Shown here one piece after another: positions 8,993-18,190 of a stretch of 64,000 bases of DNA (positions are counted from its first letter, which is position 1; the number at the start of each line of letters is the position of its first letter). This DNA comes from Algoriphagus aestuarii. Lineage in GTDB: Bacteria > Bacteroidota > Bacteroidia > Cytophagales > Cyclobacteriaceae. Below the pieces are notes generated by a model. That model had not been told where the DNA came from and did no database searches. It saw only the letters and a list, made by a program, of their open reading frames with translations. A program made the position numbers and the translations under genes. The stretch covers positions 62,001 through 126,000 of the forward strand of contig JAFIDK010000002.1 of NCBI GenBank assembly GCA_017051695.1. Reading direction: 5' to 3'.

Positions 8993-9925
8993 TTAATCTT
9001 TGGTAGCTTGAGTCATCATGTTTGGATACTCACTCATTACAAAAGACTTTGTGGCTGAATCATTTATCTCAATGACTTTCAATTCTATTTTAGATCCATC
9101 CTCTGCTGATGTAAAATCCATTTCCATGAAATTGCCCTGTGGAAAGTCTTTGAAATGTTCTGCGTATTTACTTTTTGACTTATCTGATACAAAGGGGCTA
9201 TTGGTTCCCCAAAAAGCAACATATCCTCCGATTGGTTCTTCTGTCACCCAGTAGGTGCCTTCTCCATCTTTGCTTTTTACATGATATTCATCACAGGTAT
9301 ACCCAAGAATATCTTTGGTATTACCGGTTTTTTCAATGATCAACTCTGGATCTTCCATATCTTCCATATCTTCCATTGTTTCATCTACGACATCATTGAT
9401 GTCTATTTTGTAAGCAAAGCTACTTTTTTGACCCTCGTTGTCCATTAATAAAACAGAAGCCTTGTTTGGTAAATCATAAACCATTGTCATGACTGATTTT
9501 GGTTTTTTAGGATCTGTGAATTCAAGTCCGGTATAGTCTGTGGACTCTGCCAGGTAGGACTTCATAATAGTAGGATCTTCTTGTTTCCCATTCTTATTAG
9601 TGGAGGTCATTTCCATCACCACAAAACCAAAAAAGTCGTACTGATCTGCTGTTTCGACCTCTTCCCCCATTCCTTCCAGGATTTTGCCCATGTCTAAAGT
9701 GACTGGATTGTTTGAGTCTTCGCTGTCTGAGAAAATCCCTTCTAATTGCTTTTCAAGCTGCTTTTGGACCATTTTATTGGCCTCTTCTTCGACTTTCTTT
9801 TCGATCGCTTTTTCAGCTCCTCTGCTAGCAGCCTTTTTTATTTTATTGATAAACTGTGCTTCGGAAATTGTAGATATTGAAAACAGAAGAATGAAAATGG
9901 ATCCTAGTTTGGTTGAAATTTTCAT
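8993..9925 (-). CDS. DUF4412-type secreted protein
   Basis: A 310-residue protein with a cleavable signal peptide (about residues 1-23, ending SEA-QF), an Ala/Lys/Glu-rich amphipathic helix after it, and a C-terminal beta-rich region containing KDILGYTCDEYHVK and EGTYWVTEEP, which I associate with DUF4412 proteins of Bacteroidota. An acidic MED repeat (EDMEDMEDPE) sits near residue 190. It is probably periplasmic or surface-exposed; the function is not known. It stands 68 bases upstream of folA on the same strand, so linkage to that group is uncertain. Confidence 0.7.
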   Translation of the reverse strand: MKISTKLGSIFILLFSISTISEAQFINKIKKAASRGAEKAIEKKVEEEANKMVQKQLEKQLEGIFSDSEDSNNPVTLDMGKILEGMGEEVETADQYDFFGFVVMEMTSTNKNGKQEDPTIMKSYLAESTDYTGLEFTDPKKPKSVMTMVYDLPNKASVLLMDNEGQKSSFAYKIDINDVVDETMEDMEDMEDPELIIEKTGNTKDILGYTCDEYHVKSKDGEGTYWVTEEPIGGYVAFWGTNSPFVSDKSKSKYAEHFKDFPQGNFMEMDFTSAEDGSKIELKVIEINDSATKSFVMSEYPNMMTQATKD

Positions 9926-10001
9926 GATTTTATATTAAAAATGTTGTAAATACTTAGTTTTCTGAATTTCCTAAAAATCAGACAGATGTAAAAATTTTTT
10001 C

Positions 10002-10946
10002 CTATAAATTAGTATCCAGCTGGTATCCTCTTAGAAAGCCTTCTGTTTTCATTCTCTTTTTTCCTTCTAGTTGAAGTTCTAAAATTTCCAGTGTTCCTTT
10101 TCCAGTTTTAAACTTTAAAAACGTCTTATTATCAGAAAAGTAAACTCCAGGGGATTTATCGGATTTATCTTTTTCATCAAACTTGGTTTTATAGATTTTA
10201 CATATTTTGCCGTCCAATTCTGTCCATGCTGCAGGATAGGGGGAAAGCCCTCTTACCAAATTGTGAATGGTTTCAGCAGGTTGTCCCCAGTCAATTTTAC
10301 CTGTTTCTTTGAAAATCTTTGGAGCATGATGAATCGCCTGTTTCTCATCCTGAGGCGTAGCATTGATTTCATCCCGGGATATCGCTTCTACAGTTTTCAA
10401 GACCAACTCGGCTCCAAGAGTCATGAGTTTCTCATACACGGTTCCTAAGTCATCTTCTTCTAGAATTTTGATTTTTTCCTGAAAGAGAATGCTTCCTGTA
10501 TCAATCTCATGTTTCAGGAAAAAGGTGGTAACACCGGTTTCCTTTTCTCCATTGATAATTGCCCAATTGATCGGTGCAGCTCCCCGATAATTTGGCAATA
10601 GAGATGCATGAAGATTAAAAGTCCCAATAGGTGGCATACTCCAAACAGTTTCCGGCAGCATTCGAAATGCCACGACAATCTGTAAATCAGCATTTAGACG
10701 CTTTAATTCCTCTTGAAATCCTGGATCTTTTAAATTGGTAGGCTGAAGAACTGGAATTTTCAATTTCAAAGCAGATTCTTTAACAGGAGATGGGATTAGC
10801 TTTTGCCCCCTGCCTTTTGGTTTATCGGGTGCGGTGATGACTGCTATGACATTCCAGCCATTATTCACTAATTTTTCAAAAGCAGGAACTGCAAATTCTG
10901 GAGTTCCCATGTATATGATTCTCAGGTCTTTATTCATTTTACTCAA
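10002..10946 (-). CDS. fmt: Methionyl-tRNA formyltransferase
   Basis: 314 residues, the usual Fmt length. The N-terminal formyltransferase domain has GTPEFAVPAFEKL, the PDKPKGRGQKL substrate loop, and the catalytic HASLLPNYRGAAPINW plus the downstream DTGS. The C-terminal OB-like domain (about 210-314) binds tRNA. It formylates the initiator Met-tRNA using 10-formyl-tetrahydrofolate. An internal ATG at the fourth codon could be the true start. It lies 31 bases after the NamZ-like gene on the same strand. The partner deformylase gene is not seen here. Confidence 0.96.
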   Translation of the reverse strand: MSKMNKDLRIIYMGTPEFAVPAFEKLVNNGWNVIAVITAPDKPKGRGQKLIPSPVKESALKLKIPVLQPTNLKDPGFQEELKRLNADLQIVVAFRMLPETVWSMPPIGTFNLHASLLPNYRGAAPINWAIINGEKETGVTTFFLKHEIDTGSILFQEKIKILEEDDLGTVYEKLMTLGAELVLKTVEAISRDEINATPQDEKQAIHHAPKIFKETGKIDWGQPAETIHNLVRGLSPYPAAWTELDGKICKIYKTKFDEKDKSDKSPGVYFSDNKTFLKFKTGKGTLEILELQLEGKKRMKTEGFLRGYQLDTNL

Positions 10947-10977
10947 AATTGAAATCGATAAAAATTCTTGGTATTGC

Positions 10978-12168
10978 TCAGTCTTTATAAATCAGGTAAT
11001 TCGCTCTCATTTTCTTATATGCTTCAAGATCTTCTTGCCAACTTTTCCGAATTTCTTCTTCTGATTTTCCTGCCAATAATTGTTTTTTTAATTCGTCAGT
11101 CCCGGCCAAAGTTGTAAAGTACCCTTTGAAAAAAGCTTCACCTTTACCGGACTTTTTCAGTGCATCTATGACATACTTCAAAGTGAACTGATGCGTAAGA
11201 GGCTCGTTTCTTAAATCCACTCCATAACATATTTGGTTTTGCAATGGAGGGTTTTTTGACATCCCAGGAATACTTACCGGTGTGAAAGTGAAGTCCCCGA
11301 AATTTTTGGATGGATAGCCATAAACCTGGAAGGGGAAATGAGTACCTCGTCCAAGGGAAATAATGCTTCCTTCGAAAAAGCAGGTGCTTGGATATAACCG
11401 GATGGATAGGTCATTCGGTAAATTTGGGGAAGGTTTAACGGGTAAATTATAAGGAGTTTGGTGCATCCAATTGTCAACAGGGATTATCTCCAACTTACAA
11501 GCCAATCCGCCTTTTAGCCACTTTTCGCCATTGATCATTTTTGCGAGTTCACCAACTGTCAATCCATGCACAACCGGAATGGGATGCATGCCAACAAAAC
11601 TTTCAAAGCCTTTTTTAAGCACCGGGCCATCTATGTAATCACCATTGGGATTAGGTCTATCAAAAATGATGACTTGTTTCCCGTTTTCTGCTGCCGATTC
11701 CATGATATAATGCATGGTGCTGATATAAGTGTAAAACCGTACACCTACATCCTGCAAATCAAATATCAGAAGATCCAAGTCCGAAATCTGGGCGACAGTT
11801 GGCTTTTTGTTATTTCCATAAAGGGAAACGATCGGAAGACCTGTTTTTGAATCCACCGAATTATCTACCTTTTCTCCCGCATCTGCATCTCCTCTAAAAC
11901 CATGCTCTGGAACAAAGACTTTTTTAATTTGCACGCCTTGCTCCAGTAAAAAGTCAACCACATGTTTATTATCATGATGGGGCAAAATACTGGTTTGGTT
12001 TGCAACAATACCTACTGATTTGCCCTTGAGCAGATTCAGATATAACTCAGGTCGTTCTGCTCCAGGGATGATTGGTTCTTGCTGGGCAGCGAGTGGAGTG
12101 ATTCCTGAGAAAAAAATGAGCATTATGCTCAAAATGTGAATAAAGGATAAAAGATTCGTTTGCTTCAT
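10978..12168 (-). CDS. namZ: Exo-beta-N-acetylmuramidase NamZ-like protein (DUF1343, GH171)
   Basis: A 396-residue protein with a signal peptide (about 1-28, ending LAAQQ), followed by the DUF1343 core: GKSVGIVANQTS, VPEHGFRGDADAGE, LIFDLQDVGVRFYTY and RPSPNLP-like segments (KPSPNLPNDLS). This family is established in Tannerella as an exo-acting muramidase that removes MurNAc from peptidoglycan fragments, so a periplasmic role in cell-wall recycling is the likely job. It is divergent from the FtsX-like permease gene, with only 39 bases between the two starts, and is followed by fmt. Confidence 0.85.
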   Translation of the reverse strand: MKQTNLLSFIHILSIMLIFFSGITPLAAQQEPIIPGAERPELYLNLLKGKSVGIVANQTSILPHHDNKHVVDFLLEQGVQIKKVFVPEHGFRGDADAGEKVDNSVDSKTGLPIVSLYGNNKKPTVAQISDLDLLIFDLQDVGVRFYTYISTMHYIMESAAENGKQVIIFDRPNPNGDYIDGPVLKKGFESFVGMHPIPVVHGLTVGELAKMINGEKWLKGGLACKLEIIPVDNWMHQTPYNLPVKPSPNLPNDLSIRLYPSTCFFEGSIISLGRGTHFPFQVYGYPSKNFGDFTFTPVSIPGMSKNPPLQNQICYGVDLRNEPLTHQFTLKYVIDALKKSGKGEAFFKGYFTTLAGTDELKKQLLAGKSEEEIRKSWQEDLEAYKKMRANYLIYKD

Positions 12169-12207
12169 GCTATTTTGCGGTCAATTAGAACAAATTAAAA
12201 CAGTCCC

Positions 12208-13425
12208 TTGAACGTTTCCTATTTCATTGCTAAAAGAATCAGCTTTAAAAGAGCGGGAGGATTCTCAGCAACCATCCATAAAATCGCAGTAGGTAGTCTG
12301 GCTATCGGTTTAGCCGTGTCATTACTCTCTTTTATGGTTTTAGGAGGTTTTCAAAAGACAGTTTCTGATAAGGTTTATGGGTTTACGGGGCATTATCAAG
12401 TGCAGCGATTTACCATGAGCAATGCCTTTGAAGAAGCTCCCTTTTCCCTGAACAGCGAGTTTGCACAAGAATATGGCCAATTGCCCTTTGTGAACCGAAT
12501 TCAGTCTTTTGCCCATAAAGCAGCTCTGATCAAAGGTGAAAATGAAGTAGAGGGAGTTTTGATAAAAGGTGTAGGGGATGACTTTGATACGCTGCGTTTT
12601 AGGAATTATATCAAAGAAGGACGGATGCTAAAGATCCCCAAAGAAGGGACAAGTAATGAAGTGATGCTGAGCCATGTCATCGCCAATAAATTACTGCTGA
12701 AAGTCGGCGACAAAGTGACATTATACTTTGTTCAGGAACCTCCCCGTTTTAGAAGGGTAGAGGTAGTGGGGATTTTTGAAACCTATCTGGAGAATTTTGA
12801 TGATAAAATAGTCATCGGTGAATTGCAGACCATCAGGAATCTCAATGGCTGGGCAGAAGATCAAGTGGGTGGTTTGGAAGTTTTTGTGGATAATCCTAAA
12901 AAAATAGACTCATACTCTCCTCAATTGGAGGATGTTATGGACTTTGATTTAAAGCTGATTGCCAGCAAAGATAAATTTTTGGAGATTTTTGATTGGCTGA
13001 GTTTATTAGATACCAATGTTTATGTTTTTGTGGGCTTGATCACCTTTGTTGCCATATTTAACATGGGAGCTATTTTATTTATTCTGATCATGGAGAGGAC
13101 TCAAATGATCGGGTTATTGAAGGCGATGGGTGCTGCGAATAAACAGATTCGAAGGATATTCTTTTGGAACGGAATCACGATTCTTCTGAGAGGGCTGTTG
13201 ATAGGAAATGCCATTGGCCTCGGTTTTGGAATACTTCAGGATACGTTTAAGTTGATTCCTTTAGATCCTACAAGCTATTACATGTCTTATGTACCGATAG
13301 AATGGAATTGGCCTTTGTTTCTGATGATCAATACAGGGATTACCATCCTAACTGCACTGGTATTATTTATCCCGGTCATGGTGATTTCCAGAGTAGAACC
13401 TATTAAATCGATCCGCTTTGATTGA
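12208..13425 (+). CDS. FtsX-like ABC transporter permease (LolC/LolE-type)
   Basis: The 405-residue protein has a first transmembrane helix near residues 25-50, a large periplasmic MacB-type domain, and three C-terminal helices containing the FtsX signature (ILFILIMERTQMIGLLKAMGAANKQIRRIF). The only start that preserves the N-terminal helix is a TTG at 12208; the next Met lies inside that helix. The layout matches lipoprotein-release permeases (LolC/LolE), but only one permease gene and no ATPase are adjacent, so the cargo is uncertain. Its stop overlaps the convergent glycosyltransferase gene by 23 bases. Confidence 0.85.
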   Translation: MNVSYFIAKRISFKRAGGFSATIHKIAVGSLAIGLAVSLLSFMVLGGFQKTVSDKVYGFTGHYQVQRFTMSNAFEEAPFSLNSEFAQEYGQLPFVNRIQSFAHKAALIKGENEVEGVLIKGVGDDFDTLRFRNYIKEGRMLKIPKEGTSNEVMLSHVIANKLLLKVGDKVTLYFVQEPPRFRRVEVVGIFETYLENFDDKIVIGELQTIRNLNGWAEDQVGGLEVFVDNPKKIDSYSPQLEDVMDFDLKLIASKDKFLEIFDWLSLLDTNVYVFVGLITFVAIFNMGAILFILIMERTQMIGLLKAMGAANKQIRRIFFWNGITILLRGLLIGNAIGLGFGILQDTFKLIPLDPTSYYMSYVPIEWNWPLFLMINTGITILTALVLFIPVMVISRVEPIKSIRFD

Positions 13426-14155
13426 GCTTGTACGGAGAAAAAATACTTTTGATTTTCATCCAGATTACTCCTAAAACTGCTTCTTTAAATATACCCGGAC
13501 TCATTTTTGAAGTTCCTTTTGTACGATCTGTAAAAATTATCGGAACTTCTGTGAGTTTAAACCCTAATTTCCATGCGGTAAATTTCATTTCAATTTGAAA
13601 AGCGTATCCAATGAATTTGACTTCTTTTAAACGAATTCCCCGGAGGACAGATTGATGATAGCACTTAAATCCTGCAGTGGCGTCTTTTATGGGTAATCCT
13701 GTGATAAATTTCACATATACACTTGCAAAGTAGGACATCAAAACCCTTCCCATTGGCCAGTTCACCACGTTTACGCCAGTGATATATCTGGAACCTATCG
13801 CCATGTCAAAATTACCTTCTACACATGCATTGTATAGCCTGATTAGATCTTTAGGATTATGGGAAAAGTCGCAATCCATTTCAAAAATATAGTCATAGGC
13901 TTTACTCAGCGCCCACTCAAAACCTGCAATGTAGGCAGTGCCGAGACCAAGTTTCCCTTTTCTTTCCAAGAGGTGGAGTCTCCCGCTATAGTTTTCCTGA
14001 TTGGCTTTGACGATGCCTGCGGTACCGTCAGGAGATCCATCGTCAATGATCAACAATTCAAAATTCCCGTCTAGGCCCATGACAGATTGAATCATATCCT
14101 GGATATTTTCAATCTCATTATAGGTGGGGATGATGACTAACTTTCGATGCTCCAT
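13403..14155 (-). CDS. Polyprenol monophosphomannose synthase-like glycosyltransferase (GT2)
   Basis: A 250-residue GT2 enzyme without membrane helices. It carries VIIPTYNEIENI at the N-terminus, the IDDGSPDGT metal-binding segment, KLGLGTAYIAGFEWAL, and EMDCDFSHNP as the catalytic acidic motif. This combination and length are typical of dolichyl/polyprenyl-phosphate mannose synthases, which make lipid-linked mannose on the cytoplasmic face of the membrane. The sugar and the acceptor lipid are inferred from the family. It stands alone, converging on the permease gene and diverging from the ATP-grasp gene. Confidence 0.85.
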   Translation of the reverse strand: MEHRKLVIIPTYNEIENIQDMIQSVMGLDGNFELLIIDDGSPDGTAGIVKANQENYSGRLHLLERKGKLGLGTAYIAGFEWALSKAYDYIFEMDCDFSHNPKDLIRLYNACVEGNFDMAIGSRYITGVNVVNWPMGRVLMSYFASVYVKFITGLPIKDATAGFKCYHQSVLRGIRLKEVKFIGYAFQIEMKFTAWKLGFKLTEVPIIFTDRTKGTSKMSPGIFKEAVLGVIWMKIKSIFSPYKLNQSGSI

Positions 14156-14168
14156 TTTTAATAAAGTT

Positions 14169-14176
14169 CAAAAGTA
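14169..14176 (-). promoter_or_regulatory. Candidate -7 element for the GT2 gene
   Basis: The minus strand reads TACTTTTG here, an exact TAnnTTTG element, 13 bases from the GT2 start codon. No TTTG box is present at the usual upstream distance, so this is only a half-supported promoter with a very short untranslated leader. Confidence 0.4.
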
Positions 14177-14211
14177 AGATTTCATGATGATTTTTGGAGG
14201 AATGAACTATT

Positions 14212-14219
14212 TATTTTTG
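14212..14219 (+). promoter_or_regulatory. Candidate -7 element for the ATP-grasp gene
   Basis: TATTTTTG matches TAnnTTTG. A TTTTTG box at 14191-14196 lies upstream but with a spacer of about 15 bases, shorter than usual. The gene starts 35 bases downstream. Confidence 0.4.
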
Positions 14220-14254
14220 CCCAAAGTGTACTTTCGTAAACCAATTTCGAAATC

Positions 14255-15124
14255 ATGATCGCAATAGTCAGTTATTACTCCGTAGGAGCCTATGATTCCA
14301 ATACAGTAAACGAGGATGAAATCTTATCTTCCATTCTAGATGAACTAGGTTTTCCAAATCAGGTTGTCCCCTGGTCAGATCAGGATGTCAAATGGGGGGA
14401 TTTTAGAGCTATTTTGATCAAATCAACTTGGGATTATTTTGATTATTACGATCAGTTTTTAGAGTGGATAGAGAAAATCCACTCGTTAAAAATTCCGGTT
14501 TTAAATGATTTGAATACGATTAGATGGAATTCTTCGAAAAACTATTTAAGCGAAATAAAAGAAAAAGGATTTGCCGTAATATCCGGGCAGGAGTTGAAAA
14601 AAGGAAGTAAGATTTCAACAGCAAATGTTTTGGAAAATGTAGTGGCAGAAACACTGGTAGTGAAACCAATGGTCAGTGGAGGTGCTAAAAACACATTGAA
14701 ACTGAAGAAATCTGAATGGGGATTTTATTCCGATAAAATCCAATCATTCGTCAATGAAGAGGATTTTTTGGTTCAGCCTTTCATAAAAGAAGTGCAGGAG
14801 GTGGGAGAGTTTTCCTTGATATTTTTCAACGCAAAGTTTTCTCACGCAGTATTAAAAACTCCTGCAAGTGGTGATTTTAGAGTACAACATTATTTCGGAG
14901 GGCAAATAAAATCCATTCTTCCTTCAGAGAAAATGGAAAGTGAGGCCAAAGCGTTCATCTCTGAATTTGCACCTGAAAGTTTATATGCCAGAGTAGATGG
15001 GGTAGAAATCGATGGGGTGTTTCACTTAATGGAGTTAGAGTTAATCGAACCATATCTGTTTTTGACTTCCCACCCAAAAGCCATTCAAAACTACCAAGAA
15101 GCCCTTAAAAAAAGATTGGGTTAA
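14255..15124 (+). CDS. Orphan ATP-grasp protein, RimK/DcsG-like
   Basis: A soluble 289-residue protein resembling ATP-grasp ligases of the group that includes RimK-type proteins and the O-ureido-serine cyclo-ligase DcsG. Visible landmarks are an N-terminal Rossmann-like half with LIKSTWDYFDYYDQFLEW, a nucleotide-binding strand VVKPMVSGGAKNTLKL, QPFIKEVQEVGEFSLIFF, and the metal-binding end RVDGVEIDGVFHLMELELIEP. Such enzymes join a carboxylate to an amine or similar nucleophile using ATP. No biosynthetic partners lie next to it, so substrate and product are unknown. Its end overlaps the convergent TPR gene by 4 bases. Confidence 0.8.
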   Translation: MIAIVSYYSVGAYDSNTVNEDEILSSILDELGFPNQVVPWSDQDVKWGDFRAILIKSTWDYFDYYDQFLEWIEKIHSLKIPVLNDLNTIRWNSSKNYLSEIKEKGFAVISGQELKKGSKISTANVLENVVAETLVVKPMVSGGAKNTLKLKKSEWGFYSDKIQSFVNEEDFLVQPFIKEVQEVGEFSLIFFNAKFSHAVLKTPASGDFRVQHYFGGQIKSILPSEKMESEAKAFISEFAPESLYARVDGVEIDGVFHLMELELIEPYLFLTSHPKAIQNYQEALKKRLG

Positions 15125-15918
15125 ATGCAGATTTCCTTTTGATTTTGAGCATACTCACTTCCTTTGATTGCTGCTTGCTGAAGGATATTACATCCTTCGG
15201 GATCTCCCATTATTGCTAGGCAATAGCCTTTTTTAGCCAATGCCTCCACATGATTGGGATTGGCTTTAAGAATCGCTTCAAAATCTTCCAACGCAAAAGT
15301 GATATAACCCGCTCTCATGAGAGCAAAGCCCCGGTTATACCTTCCTACGAGCTGGTCTGGTTCAAACTGCACATACTTGTTAAATGAAACTGCACAACCA
15401 AGTACATCACCTTTCATAGCTCGGACCATTCCCTCATAAAAATGGACTTTGGCATTCGTCGGATTGATTTCTCTGGCTTTAGTCAAGAACAACTCTGCGG
15501 AAGAATATTTTTTATTGGTCAGCTGAACTCTTCCCAGCAAGTAAAGTATGTCAAAATCTTCTGGTTCCAATGAGGCGGCTCTCAATAAGTAAGACTCAGA
15601 TTTGTCGTAGTCTTTATCTTCAAACAATAGTTTTCCCAAACCTGCGTAAGCCTGTGCATATTCATCGTCCAATGCAATGATTTTTTCATAATCCTTTCTG
15701 GCACTGGTAAGATCACCCAATTCCTCATAAGAGCGTGCCCGCATATGAATTGCTTTTAAGTCCGTGACATGGAAAAACAGATAGCTGTTTAACTCTCCTA
15801 GAGCGGCTTCATAATTTTGGCTGTTGTACAATGCCTCGATTTTCTGAAAATCACTGGAGCAGGAACTCAATAAAAATAAGACTAATAAAGTAGTCAAAAT
15901 ATGTGAGATTCGTTTCAT
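15121..15918 (-). CDS. TPR-repeat lipoprotein
   Basis: From the ATG at 15918 the 265-residue product begins with a lipoprotein signal (MKRISHILTT... LLSSCSS), with the acylated Cys near residue 20; an alternative start five codons upstream would lengthen the n-region and looks less good. The rest is about six tetratricopeptide repeats with the usual alternating A/G/Y/A positions, for example QAYAGLGKLLFEDKDYDKSE. It is likely a scaffold anchored in the outer or inner membrane, partners unknown. It is preceded by the terminator of the his operon, so it is probably transcribed separately from hisGDCB. Confidence 0.83.
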   Translation of the reverse strand: MKRISHILTTLLVLFLLSSCSSDFQKIEALYNSQNYEAALGELNSYLFFHVTDLKAIHMRARSYEELGDLTSARKDYEKIIALDDEYAQAYAGLGKLLFEDKDYDKSESYLLRAASLEPEDFDILYLLGRVQLTNKKYSSAELFLTKAREINPTNAKVHFYEGMVRAMKGDVLGCAVSFNKYVQFEPDQLVGRYNRGFALMRAGYITFALEDFEAILKANPNHVEALAKKGYCLAIMGDPEGCNILQQAAIKGSEYAQNQKEICI

Positions 15919-15931
15919 AACTAAATGAAAC

Positions 15932-15985
15932 AAAAAAATAGGATTAGGAAAAATTTTCTTTGTGAAATTTTCCTAATCCTTTAAA
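15932..15985 (-). terminator. Intrinsic terminator at the end of hisGDCB
   Basis: A 13-bp perfect stem (AGGATTAGGAAAA at 15940-15952 with its complement at 15968-15980) and a loop of about 15 bases. On the minus strand it is followed by a run of T residues (complement of the A-run 15932-15938). It sits 28 bases after the hisB stop. Confidence 0.75.
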
Positions 15986-16012
15986 AATAAATCAGCGATA
16001 AGCCTTTGACTG

Positions 16013-17110
16013 TTAAAGAACTCCCTTGGTGCTTGGCAACTGGTTGATGTTTCTCGGATCTCTCATAACCGCCATTTTTATTGCTCTTGCCAAAGCTTTA
16101 AAGATTGCTTCAATCTTATGATGCTCATTATCACCTTCAGCTTTGATATTGAGATTGCATTTTGCAGTATCAGAAAATGACTTGAAGAAATGGTAAAACA
16201 TTTCTGTAGGCATATCACCGACTTTTTCTCTTTTGAACGAAGCATCCCAAACCATCCAAGGTCTTCCTCCAAAATCAATGGCAGCCTGAGCCAAAACATC
16301 GTCCATCGGAAGCAGGAATCCATAGCGATAAATTCCTTTTTTATCTCCGAGGGCTTTCAGATAGGCTTCTCCTAATGCCAAAGCAGTATCCTCAATCGTA
16401 TGATGCTCATCAATGTGCAAGTCACCATTTACTTTGATTTCCAGATCCGTACTTCCATGCTTACCTAGCTGCTCTAGCATATGATCAAAAAAGTGAAGAC
16501 CCGTCTTGATATCACAATTGCCACTGCCATCTAAATTGAGCTTGATATAAATTTCTGTCTCAGAAGTTTTACGACTCACCTCTGCAGAGCGAGGTGGCAT
16601 TTTCAAAAACTCATAGATCGCATCCCAATCCTGAGTACAAAGCGCAGCCTGAGCATTATTTTCACCGATGAATATTGCTTTGGATCCAAGGTTTTGAGCC
16701 AATTGTACGTCTGTCAATCGGTCTCCTATGACATAGGAATTTGCCAGATCATATTCTTCTGAGAAATATTCGGTCAAAAGCCCGGTTCTTGGTTTTCTTG
16801 TAGGAGCATTTTCATGTTCGAAAGTTTTATCGACATGGATTGCTTTGAAAAACACATTTTCTTGCTCCAGAGTTTTCAGCATTTTGTATTGTGCCGGCCA
16901 AAAGGTGTTTTCTGGAAAAGAATCTGTTCCCAAACCATCTTGATTGGTGACCATTACCAATTCATACTCTGTCTCTTCGGCGATTTTTCTCAAATTGGAT
17001 ATGGCTTTCGGTAGAAATTCCAATTTTTCTAAGCTGTCCACCTGGTAATCAGTTGGTGGTTCTTTAATGATCGTTCCGTCGCGATCTATGAATAGTACTT
17101 TCTTTTTCAT
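16013..17110 (-). CDS. hisB: Bifunctional histidinol-phosphatase / imidazoleglycerol-phosphate dehydratase
   Basis: 365 residues with two enzymes in one chain. Residues 1-165 form a HAD phosphatase with DRDGT (Asp9, Asp11) and [12 protein letters not shown], which dephosphorylates histidinol phosphate. Residues 175-365 form the IGP dehydratase with [27 protein letters not shown] and [15 protein letters not shown], whose His/Glu residues hold two metal ions. The fused form is the same arrangement as in enterobacteria and is common in Bacteroidota. It is the last gene of the local his operon, 18 bases after hisC and before a strong terminator, so hisH, hisA, hisF and hisI must lie elsewhere. 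Confidence 0.96.
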   Translation of the reverse strand: MKKKVLFIDRDGTIIKEPPTDYQVDSLEKLEFLPKAISNLRKIAEETEYELVMVTNQDGLGTDSFPENTFWPAQYKMLKTLEQENVFFKAIHVDKTFEHENAPTRKPRTGLLTEYFSEEYDLANSYVIGDRLTDVQLAQNLGSKAIFIGENNAQAALCTQDWDAIYEFLKMPPRSAEVSRKTSETEIYIKLNLDGSGNCDIKTGLHFFDHMLEQLGKHGSTDLEIKVNGDLHIDEHHTIEDTALALGEAYLKALGDKKGIYRYGFLLPMDDVLAQAAIDFGGRPWMVWDASFKREKVGDMPTEMFYHFFKSFSDTAKCNLNIKAEGDNEHHKIEAIFKALARAIKMAVMRDPRNINQLPSTKGVL

Positions 17111-17128
17111 GAAATTGAATCAATAGGT

Positions 17129-18190
17129 TTAAAGGGATTTGGAAATGACTTTTTCCAATGCCTGTAAAAAGGCTTCATTTTCTTTTCTTGTACCAACCGA
17201 AATTCTCAGACAATCTTCACAAAGCAAGACTTTGGACCTGTTTCTTACAATGATTTTCTGTTCGATCAGTTTGTTGTAAACCGCAGTTGCATGGGGCATT
17301 TTGACCAAAAGGAAATTTGCCTGGCTTGGGAAAATTTTCTCTATAGCAGTCATCTTAACCAATTTCTCCTGCAGGAAGTCTCTTTCCAGTAAGATCTCCT
17401 CGATCATTTTTTCCACACGGCCTGTATTCATGATAGCTGCCAAAACAGTGTCCTGAGTCAGTCCTGAAATATTATATGGAGGTTTGATCCTGTTCAGGAT
17501 TTTGATGATTTCTTCCGAACCAAAAGCCATTCCCAATCTCAATGAGGCCAGCCCCCAAGCTTTAGAAAATGTCTGGATGACCAAGAGATTAGGGAAATCC
17601 GCCAATTCGGTGGTGAAACTTGGTTCGTCATTAAAGTCGATATAGGCTTCATCCACTACAATGATTCCTTTGAAATTATTCAAAAGAAACCTGATCTCTT
17701 CTCTTTTTACTTTATTTCCACTTGGATTATTAGGCGAACAAACGAAGATGATTTTCGAGTTTTTGTCTGCTGCAGCAATGATTTTCTCCGGTTGGAGCTG
17801 GAAATCTTCGGTTAAAGAAATTCTTCTGATTTCTACATCATTGATCGAAGCACTTACCTCATACATCCCATAAGTAGGAGGTAGGAGAATCACATTGTCT
17901 TTGCCAGGATTGCAAAATGCCCGAAACAAAAGATCGATTGCCTCATCGGAACCATTTCCCAGGAAAATCTGGGAACTATTCACATTTTTGATCTTCGAGA
18001 TTTCATCTTTTAAATCACTCTGATAGGGATCAGGATATCTGTTAAAATCCTGCTTTGTCACCGAGCCATAGGGATTTTCATTGGCATCTAAAAAGACTCC
18101 GATCTTGCCGGTATATTCATCTCGGGCTGATGTATAAGGCTGCAAGTTTGCAATATGAGGTCTTAATAATGAGTTTAGATTGAATCTCAT
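17129..18190 (-). CDS. hisC: Histidinol-phosphate aminotransferase
   Basis: A 353-residue PLP aminotransferase of fold type I. It has FLDANENPYG near the N-terminus, CSPNNPSGN, VVDEAYIDF, and the PLP lysine in QTFSKAWGLASLRLG, with a C-terminal RISVGTRKENEAF substrate-binding arginine. It converts imidazole-acetol phosphate and glutamate to histidinol phosphate. Its start overlaps the hisD stop by 4 bases, which makes it part of the hisGDCB transcript. Confidence 0.96.
   Translation of the reverse strand: MRFNLNSLLRPHIANLQPYTSARDEYTGKIGVFLDANENPYGSVTKQDFNRYPDPYQSDLKDEISKIKNVNSSQIFLGNGSDEAIDLLFRAFCNPGKDNVILLPPTYGMYEVSASINDVEIRRISLTEDFQLQPEKIIAAADKNSKIIFVCSPNNPSGNKVKREEIRFLLNNFKGIIVVDEAYIDFNDEPSFTTELADFPNLLVIQTFSKAWGLASLRLGMAFGSEEIIKILNRIKPPYNISGLTQDTVLAAIMNTGRVEKMIEEILLERDFLQEKLVKMTAIEKIFPSQANFLLVKMPHATAVYNKLIEQKIIVRNRSKVLLCEDCLRISVGTRKENEAFLQALEKVISKSL

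Noticed and set aside
10263-10448. Plus-strand open frames inside fmt, cinA and other minus-strand genes
   Set aside because: They are shadow frames of conserved genes on the other strand.
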